Notes: generated by a model from the sequence alone, not told the origin. A stretch of 16,755 bases of DNA from CAZDET01 sp964504335 (GCA_964504335.1 CAZDET010000089.1:1-16755); one strand, 5' to 3'; numbered from the stretch's first letter, positions 1 through 6,646 are shown. Made by a program: numbers and translations.

Positions 1-2
1 GT

Positions 3-80
3 TGGTCGGGGCAGCAGGATTCGAACCTGCGGCCCCCTGCTCCCAAAGCAGGTGCGCTAACCGGACTGCGCTATGCCCCG
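3..80 (-). tRNA. tRNA-Pro (anticodon TGG)
   Basis: Read on the minus strand this folds as a complete cloverleaf. The acceptor arms are CGGGGCA and TGCCCCG, the T arm carries GGTTCGAATCC, and the anticodon arm is CCTGC-TTTGGGA-GCAGG, so positions 34-36 are TGG (proline). The discriminator base is A and the CCA tail is encoded (3-5). It lies about 90 nt downstream of tRNA-Ser on the same strand with no recognisable promoter between them, so it is probably processed from the same transcript. Confidence 0.96.
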
Positions 81-142
81 AAACGTAGTGTAGAGTTTGG
101 GTTTGGGTGTGTGCCGTGTGTATACACGTTCTATACAAGGCG

Positions 143-166
143 AAGGAACTTCCGTTGAAGTTCCTT
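143..166 (-). other. Perfect 10-bp hairpin between tRNA-Ser and tRNA-Pro
   Basis: The arms AAGGAACTTC (143-152) and GAAGTTCCTT (157-166) are perfectly complementary with a 4-nt loop. The hairpin begins 3 nt after the encoded CCA of tRNA-Ser. On the minus strand it is not followed by a T-run, so it is more likely a processing or spacer hairpin in a dicistronic tRNA transcript than a strong intrinsic terminator. Partial attenuation cannot be excluded. Confidence 0.55.
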
Positions 167-169
167 ACT

Positions 170-261
170 TGGCGGTGACGGCGGGATTCGAACCCGCGGT
201 ACCCCTTTCAGAGTACGTCGGTTTAGCAAACCGGTGGTTTCAGCCACTCACCCACGTCACC
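170..261 (-). tRNA. tRNA-Ser (anticodon GCT)
   Basis: On the minus strand the acceptor arms are GGTGACG and CGTCACC, with discriminator G and an encoded CCA (170-172). The anticodon loop is TTGCTAA, giving anticodon GCT (serine AGC/AGT codons). The long variable arm (GTACTC / GGGTAC, 6-bp stem) is the class II hallmark of tRNA-Ser. The anticodon stem pairs CCGGT with ACCGA, so the outermost 27:43 position is C/A instead of a Watson-Crick pair. A strong promoter lies directly upstream (285-315). Confidence 0.96.
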
Positions 262-284
262 ATGGTGTTTTGCCGAAGCGGATG

Positions 285-315
285 CAAAAATAAGCTGGAA
301 AGGGCGCTTTTCAAA
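285..315 (-). promoter_or_regulatory. Bacteroidota-type promoter of the tRNA-Ser/tRNA-Pro operon
   Basis: On the minus strand TTTG (315-312) is followed by exactly 19 nt and then TATTTTTG (292-285). This matches the Bacteroidota primary-sigma consensus TTTG / TAnnTTTG with ideal spacing. The predicted start of transcription is about 6-7 nt further on, giving a leader of roughly 15-20 nt before tRNA-Ser at 261. This is the best promoter match in the window. Confidence 0.8.
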
Positions 316-330
316 GCATCCGGGGATTTA

Positions 331-370
331 AATGCGGTAATTCTACGATGCGGTAATGCGGTAATCAACT
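331..370 (-). repeat. Period-8 repeat cluster, unit ATTACCGC (minus strand)
   Basis: The plus strand reads as consecutive octamers AATGCGGT, AATTCTAC, GATGCGGT, AATGCGGT, AATCAACT. Three are near-identical and one is diverged but in register. On the minus strand the unit is ATTACCGC. The cluster lies between the dnaA stop and the tRNA promoter and is related to the cluster at 4969-5000: both begin with TGATTAC on the minus strand and share the 8-nt period. Confidence 0.6.
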
Positions 371-423
371 GCGGCACTAACCATATCGCAACGATAAAGG
401 ATCCAATATGATTCGTAAAAAGG

Positions 424-457
424 CTCCACACTACACACAACCACACTCACACTCCCC
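424..457 (-). repeat. GT-rich low-complexity segment after dnaA
   Basis: Directly after the dnaA stop codon the minus strand is a run of GTGTG-type words (GAGTGTG, AGTGTGG, TTGTGTGT, AGTGTGG) with an irregular 7-8 nt period. The plus strand is correspondingly rich in CACAC. There is no hairpin and no terminator form. It would form a GU-rich 3' untranslated segment of the dnaA mRNA. Its role is unknown. Confidence 0.4.
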
Positions 458-1918
458 TTACTCCATCAAGTTCATCTTGATCTTGCGCTCCAGCTCGACG
501 ACGGTATCTTTGATCATGGCGTCGGTTTCCATGAGATCCTGGACGGTGTTGATACTGTAGATGACCGTGGAGTGGTCGCGGCCGCCAAAGTTTTCGCCGA
601 TGGCTTTGAGGCTCTGATCGGTGAGTTTTTTGGCGAGGTACATGCTGAGCTGGCGCGCGACGACTACCTGGCGTTTGCGGGTCTTGCCCTGGAGTTTTTC
701 CACATCCATGGCGAAGTGGTCGGCGACGAGCTTTTGGATGCTTTCGACGGTGATTTCTTTGTTAATCTCCGTGACAAAGTTGCGGATCACTTCCTTGGCT
801 AGCAGGATGTTGATGTTACCATCGTTGAAGCTGGACCGGACAATGAGAGTATTCAACGCGCCTTCGAGCTCGCGGATGTTGTTTTTGATGTGGTAGCAGA
901 TGAACTCCACCACATTCTGGGGGATGTCGATGCCCTCGTGCTTGGATTTGGATGCCAGGATGGCCATGCGGGTCTCCAGGTCGGGGGCAGAGATATCGGC
1001 CACCAGGCCCCACTTAAAGCGGCTGATGAGGCGTTCTTCAATACCTTCCAACTCTTTGGGCGGGCGGTCGCTGGTGAGGATGATCTGCTTCTTGTTTTGC
1101 CGCAGATGGTTGAAAATGTTGAAGAAAATTTCCTGCGTCTTGGCCTTGCGGGCCAGGAACTGGATATCGTCGACGATCAGTACGTCGATGTACTGATAGT
1201 AGTTGAGCAGGTCGTGCACGGCGTTGTTGCGGATGGCCGTGATGATATCGTTGGTGAAGCGATCGGTGGGAACGTAGAAAACGTTCTTGCTCGGATATTT
1301 TTCGAGTACGCGATTACCTACGGCCTGCGCCAGGTGGGTCTTGCCCAGCCCTACGTCGCCGTAAATGACGAGCGGGTTGAAGGCATTGTTACCCGGCCGG
1401 TCGGTAATGGCCAGGCCGGCCGAGCGGGCTAGCTGGTTGCAGTCCCCTTCGATGAAGTTCTCGAACGTGTGTCGTTTGTCGAGCTGGGAGTCGATCTTGG
1501 GTTTTTTGATACCCGGGATGACGAAGGGATTCATGATTTGCTCAGAATTGATCGTCCCCGGGTAATAGGCGGTTTGTTCGGTCATGGGTTTGGCATTCTT
1601 GCGCCGTGCCGTCATAACGGCGGCATTCGATCCGCTGTTGAAACCATCGGATTCGGGCTCTTTTTTCAAGTTCAGAATTTGATATACTAGTTGGCCGCGG
1701 TCACCTAACTGCTTACGGATACTCATCTTGAGGAGGTCGAGGTAATGCTCTTCCAGCCATTCGTAAAAGAATCGATGGGGTACCTGAATAGTCAAAGCGG
1801 TGTCTTGCAGCGCAACGGGTTTAATTGGCTCAAACCAAGTGCGGAAGCTTTGTGGATCAATGCGTTCCTTGATGGTTTGTAGGCAATTGTCCCAAACTGT
1901 AGCGTGGTCCATAGGCAT
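458..1918 (-). CDS. dnaA: Chromosomal replication initiator protein DnaA
   Basis: AAA+ ATPase that binds DnaA boxes and melts the replication origin. All four domains are visible: domain I (about 1-85, with WFEPI and FYEWLEEHY motifs), a variable linker (about 86-145), the AAA+ core with Walker A GDVGLGKT (187-194), Walker B VLIVDD (246-251), sensor I ILTSDRPP (280-287) and arginine-finger box ERLISRF with R300, sensor II NIRELEGALN (347-356), and the DNA-binding domain with the DnaA signature GGRDHSTV (445-452). Its 486 residues are normal for the family. The start at 1918 has an alternative two codons later (1912, MDHATVWD), which resembles other DnaA N-termini and may be the true one. No Shine-Dalgarno is evident. 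dnaN and rnpA/rpmH are absent from its flanks; the neighbours are tRNAs and a phosphatase gene. Confidence 0.98.
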   Translation of the reverse strand: MPMDHATVWDNCLQTIKERIDPQSFRTWFEPIKPVALQDTALTIQVPHRFFYEWLEEHYLDLLKMSIRKQLGDRGQLVYQILNLKKEPESDGFNSGSNAAVMTARRKNAKPMTEQTAYYPGTINSEQIMNPFVIPGIKKPKIDSQLDKRHTFENFIEGDCNQLARSAGLAITDRPGNNAFNPLVIYGDVGLGKTHLAQAVGNRVLEKYPSKNVFYVPTDRFTNDIITAIRNNAVHDLLNYYQYIDVLIVDDIQFLARKAKTQEIFFNIFNHLRQNKKQIILTSDRPPKELEGIEERLISRFKWGLVADISAPDLETRMAILASKSKHEGIDIPQNVVEFICYHIKNNIRELEGALNTLIVRSSFNDGNINILLAKEVIRNFVTEINKEITVESIQKLVADHFAMDVEKLQGKTRKRQVVVARQLSMYLAKKLTDQSLKAIGENFGGRDHSTVIYSINTVQDLMETDAMIKDTVVELERKIKMNLME

Positions 1919-2246
1919 ACTACAAACATTAAAGGTCCAGCGGTAGGGTATCCTACACGTTAAAAAAATTGTAGTATCAGTAAGTTAGGTAGCTGTGACC
2001 TGATGTAATCGCGTATGAAAGGCAGAGACAACGGTTGGATGTTAATCGCAGTGGATAGTCGTCGCGTCTCCTTTTCGGTTTGTCGTTCCTTTCAATTTGA
2101 GCGGAATACAAATATGCAGATAAAGGGCGTAAGCTGCAAAGTGTGGTCTCTTATTTTTCAGATTTTTTTTTCTCCTATTAGTGGAGATCCCGTTTGTACT
2201 GACCAATACCGTTCTCAGCTATAAATCGTCCGATCTCTGCCGAATA
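1919..2246. other. Gene-free dnaA upstream region
   Basis: This 328-bp stretch between dnaA and the metallophosphatase gene holds no convincing ORF and must contain the dnaA promoter. No exact TTTG-N19-TAnnTTTG is seen; the closest is TAATGTTTG on the minus strand just before the start codon, which has one base too many. A small inverted repeat GTAGG-GTAT-CCTAC lies at 1943-1956. A T9 tract followed by a 4-bp hairpin lies near 2161-2190. I see no cluster of DnaA boxes (TTATCCACA), so there is no support for calling oriC here. Confidence 0.5.
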
Positions 2247-3161
2247 TTATCCGATCACTAGATTACTACCTTCGATGGCGCGTCGGTGGCGCCGGCGTTC
2301 AAAGTATAAATCGAGGCGTCCCAGACGCAGTCCGGCCCAACCTACCTGGTTGACCAAAACGGGCTCTCCGTCGCGGTTATTAACCACTTCTGGTTGGTCG
2401 AGGAAGGTGTGTGTATGGCCTCCGATTATTATGTCGATGTGTCTGCTTACTTGTGCGAGTGCGACATCCGATACCTTGCCCCCATCGTAGCGATAACCAA
2501 GATGGGACAAACAAATTACCAGATCGCACTTTTCCTTTTCCCGCAGCTGCGTCGCCACTGTGTTGGCGCGCTCGACGGGTTCGAGGTATTGGGTATTTCC
2601 GTATAAAGATTGCGGCACCAGGCCGTCCAGTTCAATCCCAAGTCCGAAGACGCCGATACGCAGCGGCCCGCGCTCGAACACTTTATAGTCCAGCACTTTA
2701 CCTTCCATGGGCGTGCCGTCAAAGGCATAGTTGCTACACACCAGGGGGAAGTTAGCGTGACGAAGTTGCCTGGCCAGGTTGTCGATGCCGCCGTCGAAGT
2801 CGTGGTTGCCGATCGTAGCGGCGTCGTAGCGCATCGTCGACATGAGCTTGAACTCCAGTTCCCCTTCAAAGAAATTGAAATAGGGGGTCCCCTGGAACAC
2901 ATCGCCCGCATCGAGGAGCAACACGTGTTCTTCCTGCGACCGAATGGACTGCACCAATGCGGCCCGGCGCGATGCTCCCCCTAGCCCGGCGTTGCGGCCA
3001 CCATCCTGCGGAAAAGGTTCGATCCGGCTGTGCCAGTCGTTGGTGTGCAAAATGGTGAGCTTTGTCACATCCGGCCCGGCCATCGCCTCCAACGGAAAGC
3101 TACCGCTACCGATCAGGGCCGTTGACCAGGCCAGCCGCCTGATAAAAACTCTGCGATTCAT
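2247..3161 (-). CDS. 5'-nucleotidase-family metallophosphatase (catalytic domain only), Tat-type signal
   Basis: Calcineurin-like phosphoesterase of the UshA/5'-nucleotidase family, expected to hydrolyse nucleotides or related phosphoesters outside the cytoplasm with two bound metals. The metal-ligand motifs are in order: NDWH (D42, H44), GDVFQG (D87), GNHD (N119, H120, D121), LSHLG (H220), GGHTH (H249, H251). The N-terminus RRVFIRRL followed by a hydrophobic stretch and AMA fits a twin-arginine signal with cleavage near residue 28. At 304 residues it ends soon after the catalytic domain and lacks the C-terminal substrate-binding domain of full 5'-nucleotidases. From memory, many Bacteroidota encode that domain as a separate adjacent gene, but none is present next to it here. 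Exact substrate unknown. Confidence 0.88.
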   Translation of the reverse strand: MNRRVFIRRLAWSTALIGSGSFPLEAMAGPDVTKLTILHTNDWHSRIEPFPQDGGRNAGLGGASRRAALVQSIRSQEEHVLLLDAGDVFQGTPYFNFFEGELEFKLMSTMRYDAATIGNHDFDGGIDNLARQLRHANFPLVCSNYAFDGTPMEGKVLDYKVFERGPLRIGVFGLGIELDGLVPQSLYGNTQYLEPVERANTVATQLREKEKCDLVICLSHLGYRYDGGKVSDVALAQVSRHIDIIIGGHTHTFLDQPEVVNNRDGEPVLVNQVGWAGLRLGRLDLYFERRRHRRAIEGSNLVIG

Positions 3162-3632
3162 TTAATTGACTATAGGATGTTTATGGTTATAGGTAAGCCG
3201 CCTCAGAGCATACCTGCTTTGAGTACTTCTTACATTTTGGTATCCGTAGAGTGATCAGTCGTTCGGGAACTAGCAACCTCCCGGTTCGGAGGGGACAAGG
3301 CGACATTCCCGTTTGAAGTATATGATGTTATATCCCTAAATGCAATAATCACAAGGGATTAACTCATGCATTGGATGCATCAGCCAGACTAAGTTACGTT
3401 TTATTATACAGCTTTAGAAGTGGCTTTTAAAGCATTTTTCCGGCATTAGCAAAAAAAAAGCAATTATCAAAGTACTTCTCGCTCTGATGCAGGCTGTCAT
3501 TTTTCAAAAGTTGCTCTACCAGAAGAGGAGCAACGGAGCATTGTTCGAGGATCAAACAGGAAATCATCCTTTTTGACTACCCGAGGTCACCTTTCCTCCC
3601 TGGTTTTTTTCCGTGTGAAAGGGTGCAATGCC
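3162..3632. other. AT-rich gene-free region
   Basis: No convincing coding sequence or known RNA is seen on either strand. Visible small features are a CCTCC/GGAGG hairpin near 3277-3294, a repeated ATGCAT word near 3366-3378, an A9 tract near 3451-3459, and weak hairpins followed by T-runs near 3548-3610 (for example AGGAT...ATCCT then TTTTT). The phosphatase promoter presumably lies in the part next to 3161, but no consensus element stands out. Confidence 0.4.
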
Positions 3633-3663
3633 TTGACTTCCACGCACCAACCGCCTATCTTTG
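3633..3663 (+). promoter_or_regulatory. Orphan Bacteroidota-type promoter
   Basis: The plus strand has TTGAC at 3633-3637 and an exact TAnnTTTG element, TATCTTTG, at 3656-3663. TTG and TA are separated by 20 nt, close to the ideal 19. The predicted transcription start is about 3669-3671. No plus-strand gene follows: the next gene, mnmH, is on the opposite strand. The promoter would therefore drive a non-coding or antisense RNA (see 3670-3905). Confidence 0.5.
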
Positions 3664-3669
3664 CAAAAG

Positions 3670-3905
3670 CATTCATTCTCTTCCTGATTGCCCCTGCGGC
3701 AGTCATTCATCCAATTCTATACTAACAGACGGCCGTCACCATTGCTGGTAGTCGCGTGCAGCACGCACGCTTGGGCTACCTGTAGCCCTCAAGGCTGGCA
3801 GGTTTGGCGGGCGGGCCGTTTATATTTCCCACCCACGTAATGGTGTGCGGCGCTCCGAGCCGGCAACCGGTCGATCAGCCGGGGTACCCGCTATGTGCCT
3901 AGACT
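3670..3905 (+). ncRNA. Candidate structured small RNA downstream of the orphan promoter
   Basis: After the promoter the sequence becomes GC-rich and dense in local complementarity. A possible closing stem pairs 3727-3734 (AGACGGCC) with 3814-3821 (GGCCGTTT, including one G-T pair). It encloses two clean hairpins: GCGTGC/GCACGC (3754-3759 with 3765-3770) and GGGCTA/TAGCCC (3773-3778 with 3783-3788). Further on, CCGG words recur three times (3860-3882), followed by the palindrome GGGTACCC. I do not recognise tmRNA, RNase P, SRP or 6S hallmarks. No clear T-run terminator marks a 3' end, so the end given is arbitrary and the RNA could run into the 3' end of mnmH as antisense. The same sequence could instead be the 3' UTR of mnmH. 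Confidence 0.25.
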
Positions 3906-3915
3906 TCCAAAGCTC

Positions 3916-4962
3916 CTAATTTTCCCCGGCGTTCATCAGGGATTTCACGTACGATACGGCGGCACGCGCAATGGATTTTGCATCGCGGGCGGGAGCTTGC
4001 AGACGATATATCGGTCCGTTGCCCCGTTTGGCCGTCGATCGGGCGTAGGCCTTGTCGTAGTAGCGCAGGGCAATGCGGGCCGCTTCGTGGTAATCGTCCG
4101 CTTCGAGGGCGGCAAGGGCGGCATTTACGTGCTGACCACCCAGGCGTTTAGTGATGCGTTCGAAGGCCTCTGCCAATTCCGACTTGGGGTACTGCGCGTA
4201 GTCTTCGACCAGATTTTCAATGCGCCATTCCAGAGGCATTTCTATTTGGAGAAGTGGTGCCCTGGCCATCCGATCCCAGAAGGGGTCGGGCAAGTACACT
4301 CTGCCAATAGATTGGCTCTCGTTTTCCAGCCACAAACGGGCCTCGTCGGGTACCAGTCGGTAGCCGGCGTGCAACAGGTTTTCGAAGTGCTCGACGGTGG
4401 GCTGGGGGCGTTCACCGAGGGCCCCGAAGGCCGATCCCTTGTGGCGGGCAAGCCCTTCCAGATCGAGTACGTACTCTTCCAGCGCGGCGATTTCCCAAAG
4501 GATTTTGGTTTTACCACTGCCCGTGGGGCCGCCGAGTATCCAAATTTGCTGGCAGCCGCTGCCCAACGCCTGCCGGATGTATTTGCGATAGGCCTTATAC
4601 CCGCCTTCCAGCACAAATACTTCAAACCCCGCCCGCTCTAGCAGCCAGGCCATACTTCCGGATCGCTGCCCCCCTCGCCAACAATGGACGGCCACCCGGC
4701 GGTCGGGCACCAATTCGAGGGCGCGTTCGACATAGTGACGCATTTTTGGCCCGGCCAACTCCAAGCCACGCAAAAAGGCGGCCTCCGGGCTAACCTGCTT
4801 GTACAGCGTCCCGACCTCCGCTCGTTCTTCATCGGAAAACAACGGAACATTCAACGCCCCCGGAATGTGCCCCTGCTCGTACTCCGCGGGCGTACGCACA
4901 TCCAGCAGGGGAAGTGCAGGTTTGGTGGATAAATACTCCTCGATTTGAATGCGTTCTGCCAC
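3916..4962 (-). CDS. mnmH: tRNA 2-selenouridine synthase (MnmH/SelU)
   Basis: Converts 2-thiouridine at the wobble position of tRNAs to 2-selenouridine via a geranylated intermediate, using selenophosphate. From the GTG start the protein has 348 residues, normal for the family. An N-terminal rhodanese domain (about 1-125) has LLDVRTPAEYEQGHIPGA and the catalytic loop HCWRGGQRS with C94. A P-loop domain follows, with GGPTGSGKT at 144-152 and GSAFGALG at 177-184. The start is inferred: the reading frame stays open upstream to an ATG inside glpK (5076), but the added residues look like translated spacer, and GTG at 4960-4962 puts VAERIQIEEY at the expected N-terminus. It lies 70 nt downstream of glpK on the same strand, so co-transcription is likely. 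No selD is in the window to confirm selenium use. Confidence 0.93.
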   Translation of the reverse strand: MAERIQIEEYLSTKPALPLLDVRTPAEYEQGHIPGALNVPLFSDEERAEVGTLYKQVSPEAAFLRGLELAGPKMRHYVERALELVPDRRVAVHCWRGGQRSGSMAWLLERAGFEVFVLEGGYKAYRKYIRQALGSGCQQIWILGGPTGSGKTKILWEIAALEEYVLDLEGLARHKGSAFGALGERPQPTVEHFENLLHAGYRLVPDEARLWLENESQSIGRVYLPDPFWDRMARAPLLQIEMPLEWRIENLVEDYAQYPKSELAEAFERITKRLGGQHVNAALAALEADDYHEAARIALRYYDKAYARSTAKRGNGPIYRLQAPARDAKSIARAAVSYVKSLMNAGEN

Positions 4963-4968
4963 TTTTCT

Positions 4969-5000
4969 AATCCTGTAATGCTGTAATTCTGTAATCAGGG
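4969..5000 (-). repeat. Period-8 repeat cluster, unit ATTACAGN (minus strand)
   Basis: The plus strand reads AATCCTGT, AATGCTGT, AATTCTGT, then AATCAGGG: three octamers of form AATNCTGT in perfect register followed by a decayed fourth. On the minus strand the unit is ATTACAGN. The array sits in the glpK-mnmH spacer, just upstream of the mnmH GTG start, and abuts a G8 homopolymer (4998-5005). It matches the 331-370 cluster in period and in unit form (ATTACNGN). Confidence 0.65.
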
Positions 5001-5011
5001 GGGGGCTGGGG

Positions 5012-5025
5012 CGCAGCAAGCTGCG
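5012..5025 (-). other. Short hairpin after the glpK stop
   Basis: CGCAG (5012-5016) pairs with CTGCG (5021-5025) around a CAAG loop, 7 nt past the glpK stop codon on the minus strand. It is followed by C-rich sequence and not by Ts, so it is not a standard terminator. It may mark the 3' boundary of the glpK message or do nothing. Confidence 0.3.
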
Positions 5026-5032
5026 AAAGCAA

Positions 5033-6529
5033 TTAACTCTCTTCAATTTCCCAACCTTTGGCACGTTCAACGGCACGGGTCCAACCGCGGTAGAGGCGTT
5101 TTTGTTCTTCCTCCGACATGGAAGGCTCGAAGGCCTGATCGAGTTCCCAGTTGCTGGAGAGTTCGTCTTCTTTCCAAAAACCGACGGCCAGACCGGCCAG
5201 GTAGGCAGCCCCCTGGGCAGTGGTTTCGATGATTTTGGGCCGTTCGACGGTTACGCCCAAAACATCGGCCTGAAACTGCATGAGCAAGTTATTGGCGCTG
5301 GCACCCCCATCCACCCGCAGGGATTGGAGCGGTTGGGCGGCGTCTTGCTGCATGGCTTCCAGCACGTCTTTCGTCTGGTAGGCCAGCGACTCCAACGTAG
5401 CCCGAATGAGGTGGGATTTGGTCGTTCCGCGGGTCAGCCCGAAAATGGCACCGCGCGCGCGCATGTCCCAGTGCGGGGCGCCGAGGCCGACGAAGGCGGG
5501 CACGACGTACACGCCATCCGGATGATCGACTTTCATGGCGAAGTATTCCGAATCCGGCGATTCATCGATGAGCTTCAGCCCGTCGCGCAGCCACTGGATG
5601 GCCGCTCCGGCGATAAAGACACTCCCTTCGAGCGCGTAGATCACCTTATTATTAAGCTCCCAGGCGATGGTCGTTACCAAACCGTGATCGGACCGTACGG
5701 CCCGTTCGCCCGTATTCATCAGCATGAAACAACCGGTACCGTAGGTATTCTTGGCCATGCCCGGCTCGATACAGGCCTGGCCGAAAAGGGCGGCGTGCTG
5801 ATCGCCGGCTATTCCGGCGATGGGGATTTCCTTCCCGAACAGCGAGGGATGGGTATGCGCGTAAACCTCGCTCGAACTGCGCACATCGGGCAGCAGCAGC
5901 TCGGGTACTTCCAGCTCGGAGAGCAACTGCTCATTCCACTCGCGCTCGTGAATGTCGAACAGCATAGTCCGCGAGGCATTGGTAATGTCGGTGAGGTGCT
6001 TGGCCCCGTTGGTCAGTTTGTACACCAGCCAACTATCCATGGTACCGAAGGCCAATTCTCCGACCTCGGCGCGGCGACGCGCACCCGGTACGTGATCGAG
6101 TAACCACTTGATCTTGGTGCCGGAAAAGTAGGCATCAATGACCAAGCCGGTGCGCTCCCGCACGAGTTCGGTGAGGCTGCGCTCCCGCAGCTCGTCGCAG
6201 ATATCGGCGGTGCGACGGTCTTGCCAAACGATGGCGTGGTGAATCGGCTCGCCGGTCTGTCGGTCCCAGATCAGGGTCGTTTCGCGCTGATTAGTGATCC
6301 CGATACCTGCGACTTGTTCGGGAGTGACTTCGGCCTCCGCGAGTACGCGTCTGATGACTGCCAGTTGAGTGTTCCAGATTTCGTTGGCATCGTGTTCAAC
6401 CCAACCGGGACGAGGATAATACTGCGTGAATTCCGCCTGTGCGGTGTGGCGGATTTGGCTTTCGCGATTGAACAGAATGGCGCGACAGCTGGTTGTTCCC
6501 TGGTCGAGTGCAAGAATAAATTGATCCAT
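5033..6529 (-). CDS. glpK: Glycerol kinase
   Basis: Phosphorylates glycerol with ATP to sn-glycerol 3-phosphate in the cytoplasm, the entry step of glycerol catabolism and a feed into lipid synthesis. The 498 residues match the family (about 500). FGGY-kinase landmarks: ALDQGTTS (7-14), GITNQRETT (77-85), YGTGCFML (263-270), GAPHWDMRARGAIFGLTRG (about 350-368), VDGGASANNLL (406-416). The E. coli glycerol-binding residues have counterparts R82, E83, W102, Y134, D243 and Q244. The ATG at 6529 was chosen over an upstream in-frame start because MDQFILALDQG is the usual N-terminus. An AAGGA sits just ahead of it (6533-6537), though only 3 nt away. The His phosphorylated by HPr in some Firmicutes enzymes is not clearly aligned: HPSLFG replaces YHFYG. 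No glpF or glpD is adjacent. mnmH follows on the same strand. Confidence 0.97.
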   Translation of the reverse strand: MDQFILALDQGTTSCRAILFNRESQIRHTAQAEFTQYYPRPGWVEHDANEIWNTQLAVIRRVLAEAEVTPEQVAGIGITNQRETTLIWDRQTGEPIHHAIVWQDRRTADICDELRERSLTELVRERTGLVIDAYFSGTKIKWLLDHVPGARRRAEVGELAFGTMDSWLVYKLTNGAKHLTDITNASRTMLFDIHEREWNEQLLSELEVPELLLPDVRSSSEVYAHTHPSLFGKEIPIAGIAGDQHAALFGQACIEPGMAKNTYGTGCFMLMNTGERAVRSDHGLVTTIAWELNNKVIYALEGSVFIAGAAIQWLRDGLKLIDESPDSEYFAMKVDHPDGVYVVPAFVGLGAPHWDMRARGAIFGLTRGTTKSHLIRATLESLAYQTKDVLEAMQQDAAQPLQSLRVDGGASANNLLMQFQADVLGVTVERPKIIETTAQGAAYLAGLAVGFWKEDELSSNWELDQAFEPSMSEEEQKRLYRGWTRAVERAKGWEIEES

Positions 6530-6593
6530 AGTTCCTTTTCCGAAAGGCATTTTGAGGTTCGCTATAAACCTATCATCTTTAGCAGGCAATTTC

Positions 6594-6625
6594 TTTGCGG
6601 CAGCCTAATATAAATTTTTTCTTTG
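6594..6625 (+). promoter_or_regulatory. Putative bshC promoter
   Basis: TTTG at 6594-6597 is followed by 20 nt and then TTTCTTTG (6618-6625), one base away from TAnnTTTG. It lies 22 nt upstream of the bshC ATG, which would give a leader of about 15 nt. It is in the divergent spacer between glpK and bshC. On the opposite strand TAGGTTTA, within 6550-6565, could be a weak -7 element for glpK. Confidence 0.4.
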
Positions 6626-6646
6626 TCCAAATCGCCCAGCTCCACC

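Noticed and set aside
97..411. A 104-codon plus-strand frame at the left end
   Set aside because: It runs through the tRNA-Ser gene and its promoter on the other strand, so it is not coding.
695..703. TTTTCCACA, and TGTGGATCA at 1851-1859, as DnaA boxes
   Set aside because: Each has one mismatch to the consensus, they are isolated and both lie in dnaA coding sequence. There is no cluster and no AT-rich unwinding element.
3840..3902. A 20-codon ORF starting ATGGTGTGC downstream of the orphan promoter
   Set aside because: It is very short, has no ribosome-binding site and no recognisable sequence, and lies in palindromic GC-rich DNA. Chance is the simplest explanation.
3895..4641. A 248-codon plus-strand open frame after the orphan promoter
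   Set aside because: It is the complement of mnmH, whose rhodanese and P-loop motifs are clear. Translation from the orphan promoter would have no independent support.
5102..6103. A 333-codon plus-strand open frame
   Set aside because: It is antisense to glpK, which has full family motifs on the minus strand.
6623..6646. TTG start eight codons upstream for bshC
   Set aside because: It overlaps the putative -7 element (6618-6625), and the extra residues do not look like the family N-terminus. The ATG at 6647 fits.
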